From positions 124,001 to 188,000 of the forward strand of contig NZ_JACWZY010000001.1 of the NCBI RefSeq assembly GCF_014699005.1: a DNA stretch of 64,000 bases, read 5' to 3'. The translations under genes were made by a program, and so were the position numbers. This document shows positions 1-7,212 of this stretch, one piece after another. The stretch comes from Spirosoma profusum (GTDB taxonomy: Bacteria; Bacteroidota; Bacteroidia; Cytophagales; Spirosomataceae). Numbering within the stretch: the stretch's first letter is position 1; every line of letters starts with the position of its first letter. The notes beneath the pieces are model-generated. The model saw only the letters and a list, made by a program, of their open reading frames with translations, was not told where the DNA came from and searched no databases.

Positions 1-2265
1 GGATTTGACGAACCCAGTGGCAATTTTCAAAAGAGCAATATGGGGCGAGGAGGCCTTGGCAATGATTACGTCATTGCTGATGCTCAGGACGGATGGGATA
101 TCAACAATGCTTTTTTCTATACACCAGCAGATGGTACACCGGGTCGTATGGAAATGTTCCTGTTTAGTAATGCAAACGGTTATCAGCCAGACGCTGACTT
201 TGATAACGGCGTCATATCGCATGAATATGGTCATGGCTGGTCGATTCGCCTGACAGGTGGCCCGGCTAATTCCGACTGTCTGCAGAATGCTGAACAAGGG
301 GGAGAAGGCTGGAGTGACTATCTGGCATTGATGCTAACAACCAACTGGGCTTCACTGAGCGCCAATGTCGCAAGTGCGAATATCCCCAGAAACATTGCGA
401 CCTATGTAAGTGGTCAATCAACTACTGGTGGGGGGATTCGCCCATATCGTTACTCGTACGACATGGCAAAGGTAAACAGTGGCGCTACCTATACTAAAGT
501 TAATGGCATGAGTTTTGGCGATTGGCACAAAATCGGTAACCTCTGGGCTATAATGTTATGGGATATGACCTGGGAGATTATTCTGCAGGATAAGTATATC
601 GAGCCATATATTTACACTACGCCCAGCAACGTATCAGCCATGCGAGGGAATATTGCCGCGTTGAAACTGGTGACAGAAGGGCTGCGATTACAAACCTGTA
701 ACCCTAGTTTTGTACAGGCGCGGGATGCCATTTTGCAGGCCGATCAGATGTTGTTTGCCGGTCGGTATCGGTGCGCCATCAGCCGGGCGTTTTCCCGCCG
801 GGGTCTGGGAGCCAACGCATCTACTGGAGCTACCAGTGGCGATTATACAGTCACCGAAGACTTTACGCCCATTAATGGCCCCAGACTCAGTTCAACTATG
901 TTAATAACGACCTGCACTAGTGCTTCATTTGCGTATCAGGCTACCTCCGGCACCAGCGGAACAACGTTTCAATGGAGTCGGGAAGCCGTGAGTGGCATTA
1001 GCAATAGTAGTGCTACTGGAAATTCGGCCAGAATCAATGAAACATTGATAAACACAACTGTACGACCAGTAATCGTTCCATATTATATCTCAATGACGTC
1101 GGCTGGATGTACATCAGTTCAGTCTGTGAAGTTAACGGTTAACCCAGGTCCGAGCCCTACAGTCCGTTCATACTCTGTCTGTCAAAATGCTACAGTACCC
1201 GCTGGACAAGGACTTGTGCTGCCTCAGCTTACCGGTACTGTTATTGCCGTGCTAACTACTGGTTCGCCTACTTATGTTCGGCCCTATGGTAACAACATAA
1301 CAGCATATAGCGCATGGGGGGATGCTAACTATCAGTCATTTACCTTTACGGCCCCTTCAAGTGGTACGTTTACATTTGATATTATAGCCGCTTCACTGAC
1401 AGGAACAGAACCAAGCGATACGTATCTGTCACTTTACCGAAGCTCCTTCAACCCGTCTAGCCCTGCTACTAATTTTCTTCGTGGTGATGATGATAGTGCG
1501 ACCCAGGGTAGGTCAAAACTTACCCACTCCTTAACGCAGGGAACAATCTACATCCTGGTCGCTAGTTCGGTTTACAGTGGCGCAAGGGGGACCATTACGT
1601 TACGCGCGAGTCAGGGAGGTTTTGATACTGGTATAGCCCGATGGTACGCCACAGCCGCAGGGGGAGCAACATTAGCGACAGGAACGGTATTTAACCCAGT
1701 TGGCGTAACAGCCTCTGGAATAGTAAATACGGCAACACCTGTTACCAAAACGTATTACGTAACAAACAGTCATTCCACGCCCTGCCGAACCGCCACTACG
1801 TTTACTGTGATGGGTACGGAGTCGCCCGTAGCAACCAGCACCACTATTACGTTGGGAAACTCGGTTTCGCTGACGGCAACAGGTTGTGAAGGCGCCTTGT
1901 CATGGTATCAGGCGAGCGACAACGTAGCGGTAAGCATGCCTTTGTCGCCATCGGTCACTACGCAGTATTACGCCCGTTGCCAACTGACATCCAGTTCGGG
2001 TACGTGCCTTAGTAATAAAAGCCAGAACGTAACAGTGACTGTGGTTGAACCTCCCTCATTTAGTTCGGCTCAATCGGGCAATTGGGACGTACCAACCACC
2101 TGGAGTTGTAGCTGCGTGCCCGATGGTACGTTGCCGGTTCGAATTATGGAATCCCATATTGTGACCGTACCCAATGCCTACACAGCTCAGATAAAAGGAA
2201 TTCGATTTATGGGAACTGGCCGGGTTCGGGTGGAAGGAACTGGAAAATTAAGGGTCTTGAATTAA
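1..2265 (+). CDS. Secreted M36 (fungalysin-type) metallopeptidase, 5' end outside window
   Basis: The reading frame is open from base 1, so the N-terminus (signal peptide, FTP/propeptide and first part of the catalytic domain) lies upstream of the window. Visible residues 74-78 are HEYGH, the zinc-binding HExxH motif. About 28 residues on, EQGGEGWSDY supplies the third zinc ligand (Glu102), the arrangement typical of M36 peptidases. The catalytic part ends near visible residue 280. Ig-like segments follow, then a PPC-like beta domain (about residues 425-535), another Ig-like stretch and a terminal domain with a GNWD...TTW motif. The C-terminus (GKLRVLN) is not a clear T9SS sorting signal. The role is probably extracellular proteolysis. 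The family call is firm; the substrate is unknown. Confidence 0.9.
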   Translation, partial: GFDEPSGNFQKSNMGRGGLGNDYVIADAQDGWDINNAFFYTPADGTPGRMEMFLFSNANGYQPDADFDNGVISHEYGHGWSIRLTGGPANSDCLQNAEQGGEGWSDYLALMLTTNWASLSANVASANIPRNIATYVSGQSTTGGGIRPYRYSYDMAKVNSGATYTKVNGMSFGDWHKIGNLWAIMLWDMTWEIILQDKYIEPYIYTTPSNVSAMRGNIAALKLVTEGLRLQTCNPSFVQARDAILQADQMLFAGRYRCAISRAFSRRGLGANASTGATSGDYTVTEDFTPINGPRLSSTMLITTCTSASFAYQATSGTSGTTFQWSREAVSGISNSSATGNSARINETLINTTVRPVIVPYYISMTSAGCTSVQSVKLTVNPGPSPTVRSYSVCQNATVPAGQGLVLPQLTGTVIAVLTTGSPTYVRPYGNNITAYSAWGDANYQSFTFTAPSSGTFTFDIIAASLTGTEPSDTYLSLYRSSFNPSSPATNFLRGDDDSATQGRSKLTHSLTQGTIYILVASSVYSGARGTITLRASQGGFDTGIARWYATAAGGATLATGTVFNPVGVTASGIVNTATPVTKTYYVTNSHSTPCRTATTFTVMGTESPVATSTTITLGNSVSLTATGCEGALSWYQASDNVAVSMPLSPSVTTQYYARCQLTSSSGTCLSNKSQNVTVTVVEPPSFSSAQSGNWDVPTTWSCSCVPDGTLPVRIMESHIVTVPNAYTAQIKGIRFMGTGRVRVEGTGKLRVLN

Positions 2266-2327
2266 CGAGAATACTAAATAACGTGAGTTATGGATAACTG
2301 GCAGCGCAACTAGTTTATTTGCAACGT

Positions 2328-2436
2328 ATTGCTGGCGCTTAGGGCTTCGACAGGCTCAGCCTGACAGTTAAGCTTGGTTCAGCAACTTCAATTGGCCTGT
2401 CAGGCTGAGCCTGTCGAAGCCCTAAGCGTCAGCAAT
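2328..2436. repeat. Long inverted repeat, family A copy 1
   Basis: Arms at 2328-2367 and 2397-2436 are 40 nt each and pair with a single G-T mismatch around a 29-nt loop. The core is GGCTTCGACAGGCTCAGCC. A second copy lies at 15588-15695, and even the loops share TAAGCTTG-like sequence. It sits between the convergent M36 and dipeptidyl peptidase genes, so it may act as a bidirectional terminator or be a REP-like dispersed element. Confidence 0.9.
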
Positions 2437-2513
2437 GCACTGTGACCCAGTAGATTAACGTGAATGATGGATGTTGGTAAGTTAAATAATTGATTAATAG
2501 GGTCTTGCCGATT

Positions 2514-2605
2514 TTTTTGTCATCCTGACGCAGGAAGGATCTTAACGTATCCTTACCAGAGTGCTAGGACACGTTAAGATCCTTCCTGCGTCAGGATGAC
2601 AAAAA
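2514..2605. repeat. Long inverted repeat, family B copy 1
   Basis: Arms at 2514-2548 and 2571-2605 are a perfect 35-bp inverted repeat around a 22-nt loop. A T-run on the left and an A-run on the right give a bidirectional terminator look. Related copies lie at 40229-40320, 53886-53971 and 55050-55127. Together with the family A copy it fills the 373-bp gap between convergent genes, and I see no gene there. Confidence 0.9.
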
Positions 2606-2638
2606 GTAACTACCATAAATCACGTTAGATTAGTTCGA

Positions 2639-4855
2639 TTACAGATTCTTTTCGATAAACTCGCTCATCATCGTGTATAGATGCAGACGCGTATTACCGC
2701 CGTAAATACCATGATTCCGATTGGGGTAATAGAATGACTGAAACTGTTTCCCGGCCTCAATCAAGGCATTTTCAAAAGCGACGGAGTTTTGAAAATGAAC
2801 GTTATCATCACCAGTGCCGTGAACGAGCAGGAAAGGACCACGTAATTTCGATGCATACGTAACGGGTGAATTATCGTCGTAACCTGATGCGTTTTCCTGG
2901 GGGCGTTTTAGGTAGCGTTCGGTGTAAATGCTATCGTAATAGCGCCAATTTGTGACCGGAGATACAGAAATGCCTGCTTTAAAAACCTCCGCGCCGATGG
3001 TCATACAAAGAGCCGTCATATAACCACCATAGCTCCATCCCCAAATGCCAACCCGATTTGGATCGACGTAAGGCAATGTTTTCAGACGGCGGGCGACGGC
3101 TATCTGGTCTTCCGTTTCGAGTTTGCCGAGTTGCGCATACGTAGCGTTTCGGAAAGCAGTTCCGCGCGCACCCGTTCCCCGCCCATCGACCGACACGATG
3201 ACGTACCCTTTCTGGGCCAGCGTTTGGTACCAGAAAAAGTCGCGCGTGTCCCAATCGTTTTTTACGGTCTGCGAACCGGGGCCGCCATATACAAACATGA
3301 GAACCGGGTATTTTTTAGCACCTGTACTGTCAAAATCCGCCGGACGTATCATCCAGCCATTCAACGTAGTACCATCGGCGGCTTTCGACTGAAAAAACTG
3401 TTTGGGGGCAATTTGATAGGTTGCCAGTCGACTTTTCAGTGGCTCGTTGGCTTCGAGAACACGAAGGTCATTCGTAGTTTTGGTATCACGCAGGCTGACG
3501 GTTCCCGGCGTATTGGCTGATGTATGATACAGCAGATAGTAAGAAAAATCAGGACTGAACGTAGTGGTATACGTACCGGTTTTCTGCGTAAGTCGTTCCT
3601 TGTTTTTTCCATCCAGACCAATGCGGTAAAGGTGGCGCTCAAGCGGAGACGGCTCTGTGCTCGTGAAAAAAATCATGCCATTCTTCTCATCAATACCCGC
3701 TACGTTCGCCACTTCGAAATCGCCCGACGTAATGGGACGAATGAGTTTGCCGTTTAGATCGTATAGGTACAAGTGCTTGTAGCCGCTACGTTCGCTGCTC
3801 CAGATAAACGACTTATTGTCGTTTAAATACGTTAAATCGTCGGTAAACTCCAGATCGACATACGTAGCACTTGTTTCGGTCAGCACCGTAGTAGCCTGTC
3901 CGGACGTAGCATTGACGTGCAGCAAATCGAGTTGGTTCTGAAGACGGTTCATCCGACGTACCGACAACAAATTTGGATTCTTTGTCCACTGAATACGAGG
4001 GAGATAAATGTCGATTTCTTGTGGTCCGACGTTTCGGCCCGTTTGCGCCATCACTTTTTTGCCGGTCACTACGTCGGCCATCCAAACTGAAACAATCGAA
4101 TTCGCTTCGCCCGCTTTGGGGTATTTGAACCGATATTCCACCGGATACAAACCACCCCAGAGCTGCATATCATATTCAGGAACGCGGCTTTCATCAAACC
4201 GAATCCACGCTATCTTACGGCTATCAGGCGACCATTCGAAGGCGCGCGCCATACTGAATTCCTCTTCGTATACCCAATCGGCGCCCCCGTTGATGACGGC
4301 GTTACGTTTGCCATCCGTAGTCAGTTTGATTTCTTTGCCGGTTACCAGTTCCACCGCGAACAGGTTGTTATCGCGCACGAAAGCTACGCGTTTTCCATCG
4401 GGTGAGAACGTAGCGTATTGCTGTTTGCCGCCTTTACTAAGTGGAGACAACTTCTTGGTAGTTAAGTCATAAACGAAAAAATCAGCCTTGCTCGACCGAC
4501 GATAAATGGGCTCTTCCTGCGTAGTGAGCAGCATTTTACGTTCATCATCAGCGAGTTGGTAGCCTTCAATGTGAATCTTTTGACTCAAATTCGCAACCGT
4601 AACTTCCCGCTCATCGAACAGCGTTTCAACCGGATTGCCCGTTGTGATATTGAACTTCACGACGCGGCCAGCATCGAGTGTTGTGTAGAAACCGCCCGCT
4701 TTCATCCAGTCGACGGCAGCAACGGTACGTGGGGTAAAAACCCCCTGATTACGTCCCCATACGTCGTCGAGCGTGACCGGTTTTTTGGATTGTCCAATGG
4801 CCGATAAAGCGACTAGAAATAGGCAAACGAAGGAAGAATAGTTTGGTGAACGCAT
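2639..4855 (-). CDS. Dipeptidyl peptidase IV (S9B family)
   Basis: A secreted or periplasmic serine peptidase expected to cleave Xaa-Pro dipeptides from peptide N-termini. The protein is 738 aa from the chosen start. That start places a signal peptide (MRSPNYSSFVCLFLVALSA) first; an upstream in-frame ATG would add 27 residues that break it. The N-terminal half is the DPP IV beta-propeller with the EEEF...A-R region. The C-terminal alpha/beta-hydrolase domain has the nucleophile in GWSYGGY (Ser608), Asp683 in GTGDDNVH and His715 in NRNHG. Length and motifs are normal for the family. It is a single gene, convergent with the M36 peptidase, which suggests a shared protein-scavenging habit but no operon. 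Confidence 0.93.
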   Translation of the reverse strand: MRSPNYSSFVCLFLVALSAIGQSKKPVTLDDVWGRNQGVFTPRTVAAVDWMKAGGFYTTLDAGRVVKFNITTGNPVETLFDEREVTVANLSQKIHIEGYQLADDERKMLLTTQEEPIYRRSSKADFFVYDLTTKKLSPLSKGGKQQYATFSPDGKRVAFVRDNNLFAVELVTGKEIKLTTDGKRNAVINGGADWVYEEEFSMARAFEWSPDSRKIAWIRFDESRVPEYDMQLWGGLYPVEYRFKYPKAGEANSIVSVWMADVVTGKKVMAQTGRNVGPQEIDIYLPRIQWTKNPNLLSVRRMNRLQNQLDLLHVNATSGQATTVLTETSATYVDLEFTDDLTYLNDNKSFIWSSERSGYKHLYLYDLNGKLIRPITSGDFEVANVAGIDEKNGMIFFTSTEPSPLERHLYRIGLDGKNKERLTQKTGTYTTTFSPDFSYYLLYHTSANTPGTVSLRDTKTTNDLRVLEANEPLKSRLATYQIAPKQFFQSKAADGTTLNGWMIRPADFDSTGAKKYPVLMFVYGGPGSQTVKNDWDTRDFFWYQTLAQKGYVIVSVDGRGTGARGTAFRNATYAQLGKLETEDQIAVARRLKTLPYVDPNRVGIWGWSYGGYMTALCMTIGAEVFKAGISVSPVTNWRYYDSIYTERYLKRPQENASGYDDNSPVTYASKLRGPFLLVHGTGDDNVHFQNSVAFENALIEAGKQFQSFYYPNRNHGIYGGNTRLHLYTMMSEFIEKNL

Positions 4856-4930
4856 AATTGATGAACGAAAAAATCCAACTTCGCCACAGCCTGACTGTAA
4901 CAAAGTTGGAGATTTTGATACGTACTTTTT

Positions 4931-4969
4931 TGTCATACTAACCGCTCCGACGGCCCGGTCAGCATGACA
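4931..4969. repeat. Short degenerate hairpin resembling family B ends
   Basis: Positions 4931-4944 pair with 4956-4969, with two mismatches in 14. The outer sequence (TGTCAT...CATGACA) matches the ends of the family B hairpins, so this may be an eroded or internally deleted copy. It lies between the start of the peptidase gene and the stop of the YcxB-like gene, both on the minus strand, and may terminate the latter. Confidence 0.5.
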
Positions 4970-5030
4970 AAGACGCTTATTTTAAAGCTATTGCCAACAA
5001 TATTTTAAATGGACTCAGCTGATGAACGTA

Positions 5031-5618
5031 TTACTTGCTCACCGTTTCAGCCGGAACAGCGCCGGGCAACAAACCTTTACGTTTAAGGATTGCTTCCATA
5101 AAACGCAAGTCGTTATCGCTCGTGAAAATGCTGAACGGCAGATAGATAAACTGCGCTTTGGCCAGCCCTTTTGTTACGGTTTTGGCAATCCAGCTAGCCT
5201 TTACGTTGGCCATCGCTTCGGCGTTGTCCAGAAACAGGATGTACGCATCTTTATCTTTAATCGCACTGTCGATCTGGCCCCATTTCAGAATACCGCCTTC
5301 TTTGGCGTTGATGCGCATCAGAATTTGGCGGCTGTCGATTTCATAAACGTATTTCTGAAAGAGCGCCTTACTTTGCTCCATCTGCGAGATGCCTGTAATC
5401 TGCACGGCCCAGAAAAGTACGTACAGGATGGTCAGCAGCACAATTACGATGTAAATCCAGTAGTTAGGGTAAACGTTAGTCAGGCTTAGTACTACGTTCA
5501 GGAGAATCAGGCCCAGCGGCACAAAGGCCCATTTCCAGTTTTGTTTTACCCACTGACGAAGGGCAATATTGATATACGTTTTTTGTTCTAAAGCGTATTT
5601 TTTGGTCTTAACAATCAT
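5031..5618 (-). CDS. YcxB-like membrane protein
   Basis: A 195-aa protein with a short basic N-terminus, two adjacent hydrophobic segments (about residues 30-48 and 53-75) and a soluble C-terminal domain. The C-terminal part (YEIDSRQILMRI..., WGQIDSAIKDKDAYILFLD..., FIYLPFSIF) has the shape of the YcxB-like domain, whose biochemical role is unknown. It is preceded by a perfect TAnnTTTG promoter element 20 bp upstream and appears to be transcribed alone. The family call is moderate and no function is assigned. Confidence 0.7.
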   Translation of the reverse strand: MIVKTKKYALEQKTYINIALRQWVKQNWKWAFVPLGLILLNVVLSLTNVYPNYWIYIVIVLLTILYVLFWAVQITGISQMEQSKALFQKYVYEIDSRQILMRINAKEGGILKWGQIDSAIKDKDAYILFLDNAEAMANVKASWIAKTVTKGLAKAQFIYLPFSIFTSDNDLRFMEAILKRKGLLPGAVPAETVSK

Positions 5619-5638
5619 GATACCTCTGCATAAAAATG

Positions 5639-5646
5639 CAAAGTTA
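5639..5646 (-). promoter_or_regulatory. Bacteroidota -7 promoter element (TAACTTTG)
   Basis: On the minus strand this reads TAACTTTG, a full match to the Bacteroidota -7 consensus TAnnTTTG. It lies 20 bp upstream of the ATG of the YcxB-like gene. No clear -33 TTTG was identified. Confidence 0.6.
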
Positions 5647-5809
5647 GGGATAAAAGTCGGTAGTCGTCAGGGAATCGTTTTAGTTGATTGATGATTACGT
5701 ACCGATGCCCCACTTTACACTGAAAATTGGGCGCTACGTCGATCATCTATTTTGAATTCGGTCCGCATAGTTACTACACGTCCTCGCCAATTGGTAAACA
5801 GACGTCGGC

Positions 5810-6214
5810 TTATTCTTTCCTGAAATGCAGGGCGTTAATGGTAAACTGCTGATTGGCATTCTGCCGCATCAGTACGTATACCGAAAATAGTTGACCGCCA
5901 GTAACATACGTACCGGTGCTGTACCGTAGTTTATCAGACGCGCCCCGGTAGATGAATTGAAAACTCTGGGGTGGATATTTCTTGAAGAAAGACCTGAGAA
6001 TCAGTGCAGCATGGGTGGATTGTACCGACGAAAATTCAACATGCTCGGTATCGATAACCAACTCGATGTTTTTGGCAAAGCGTGTGGATAACTGACTCGC
6101 ATCGCCACTACGTAGCGAGGTTCCAACCGCCTGCGTAATATCGACGTCATTCGCGGCTATGCCAGGGAATAGCCAGATCAGGGAGAAAAAGATAAAGTTA
6201 AGTATAGCGTACAT
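5810..6214 (-). CDS. DUF4783 family exported protein
   Basis: A 134-aa protein with an N-terminal signal peptide (hydrophobic residues 4-20, cleavage probably after GIAA). The mature part, with SGDASQLSTRFAKNIEL, a VDTEHVEFSSVQ-like strand, FFKKYPPQSFQFIYRG and a C-terminal INALHFRKE, matches the DUF4783 pattern. That is an NTF2/SnoaL-like fold found almost only in Bacteroidota. The function of the family is unknown; location is probably periplasmic or lipid-associated. It is divergent from the phosphoribosyltransferase gene with a 135-bp gap. Confidence 0.75.
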   Translation of the reverse strand: MYAILNFIFFSLIWLFPGIAANDVDITQAVGTSLRSGDASQLSTRFAKNIELVIDTEHVEFSSVQSTHAALILRSFFKKYPPQSFQFIYRGASDKLRYSTGTYVTGGQLFSVYVLMRQNANQQFTINALHFRKE

Positions 6215-6349
6215 GACTGGTGAGAGTGGAGATGCTTTGCCCGACTAGTAGGCGAAAACTGTGCCAACCGGATAAGCCATGCTTACATTTCATTGGCTAT
6301 TCGCTTTTTCTCATCTTTGCAGCATCAATTTTCCTGTTTACGATTATCC

Positions 6350-6862
6350 ATGACTACCAGCCAACCTACGCTTATTCTGAATGCCGAGCAGATTCGTCAG
6401 AAAATCAGGCGTATAGCGTTTCAGATTTACGAAAATAACTTCGAAGAAACGACTTTACTGCTGGCGGGTATTGCGGGCGAGGGATATGTATTGGCAGAAG
6501 CATTGGCACAGGAATTGCAAACTATCGCCCCTTTTTCGGTCACGCTGATACAACTGACGCTGGACAAAGCGCAGCCCATACAGTCTGCCGTTAAAACCGA
6601 TCAGGCCGAAGTTGATTATGCCAGTAAAGTTGTCGTGATTGTAGACGATGTACTCTATACGGGCCGTACGCTGGCATTTAGCCTGCAACCGTTTCTAAAC
6701 GTACCGATTCAGAAACTACAAGTCGCCGTGCTGGTCGACCGTAACCACCCACGCTATCCGGTTGCTGCTGATTATAAGGGTTATGAATTAAGTACTACGT
6801 TAACTGAACACGTAGACGTAGTATTGAGTGATGAAGCCAGAATGGGGGTGTATTTGAGATGA
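6350..6862 (+). CDS. Phosphoribosyltransferase, PyrR-like
   Basis: A 170-aa type I phosphoribosyltransferase. The PRPP-binding signature is VVVIVDDVLYTGRT (about residues 102-115), in the form typical of PyrR and its relatives. The N-terminal part (residues 9-50) and the RNHPRYPVAADYKG hood region also fit. PyrR proteins have uracil phosphoribosyltransferase activity and in some bacteria attenuate pyr operons. No pyr genes or attenuator are nearby here, so substrate and regulatory role are open. The ATG at 6350 was chosen because the sequence before it encodes an implausible extension and contains a promoter-like TTGG...CATCTTTG. Confidence 0.82.
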   Translation: MTTSQPTLILNAEQIRQKIRRIAFQIYENNFEETTLLLAGIAGEGYVLAEALAQELQTIAPFSVTLIQLTLDKAQPIQSAVKTDQAEVDYASKVVVIVDDVLYTGRTLAFSLQPFLNVPIQKLQVAVLVDRNHPRYPVAADYKGYELSTTLTEHVDVVLSDEARMGVYLR

Positions 6863-6867
6863 GTCGT

Positions 6868-6936
6868 TGTAGCCTGGGCGTCCACGTCCGGGTGAAAATA
6901 AATCTATCTCACCCGGACGTGGACGCCCAGGCTACA
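6868..6936. repeat. 28-bp perfect inverted repeat between convergent genes
   Basis: Arms 6868-6895 and 6909-6936 are exactly complementary (28 bp) around a 13-nt AT-rich loop. It starts 6 bp after the phosphoribosyltransferase stop and ends 8 bp before the stop of the small membrane protein on the other strand. It is likely a bidirectional terminator. The stem sequence is unrelated to families A-C. Confidence 0.85.
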
Positions 6937-6944
6937 GGCAACTA

Positions 6945-7121
6945 TTACGCTTTCGTGCTACGTATCAGGCTGACGCCTGTGAAGAAAAAGATGGCTCCCA
7001 GAATGACGTAAACGAAAGAAGCCTGCCCCACTCCGCCTTTGGTGAAGTCGATGCCGCCGTAAATTAGCCCGATCAGGCCGACGAGTGTTAAAATCATGCC
7101 AAATGCGCTTTTTACATTCAT
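6945..7121 (-). CDS. Small two-helix membrane protein, 58 aa
   Basis: This short gene begins MNVKSAFGMILTLVGLIGL and ends SLIRSTKA. It is 58 codons plus a TAA stop. Two hydrophobic stretches (about residues 7-22 and 35-52) flank a short loop containing GGIDFTKGGVG, so the product should be an inner-membrane hairpin. I do not recognise a named family. The convergent hairpin just past its stop, the good ATG and the membrane topology all argue that it is real. It sits downstream of nothing obvious on its own strand, since the SNF2 helicase gene ends about 90 bp before its start region. Confidence 0.7.
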   Translation of the reverse strand: MNVKSAFGMILTLVGLIGLIYGGIDFTKGGVGQASFVYVILGAIFFFTGVSLIRSTKA

Positions 7122-7212
7122 AACTACGTTGGTTTAGTGTACAGAATAGTGTCGGCTATATAACTAACGCCAACCCATAATGTCCCGGAACGTAGCGAAT
7201 TCTTTGGATAAT

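Noticed and set aside
2514-2605. Terminal inverted repeats of a small insertion element
   Set aside because: Only 22 bp lie between the arms and no flanking target duplication is seen. It is a hairpin element rather than an IS or a typical MITE.
3131-3520. A 129-codon plus-strand frame inside the dipeptidyl peptidase gene
   Set aside because: It lies opposite the conserved catalytic domain, is Arg/Ser-rich without domain features, and is typical of shadow frames.
5022-5489. A 155-codon plus-strand frame opposite the YcxB-like gene
   Set aside because: No recognisable domain, and the minus strand encodes a coherent two-helix membrane protein with a promoter.
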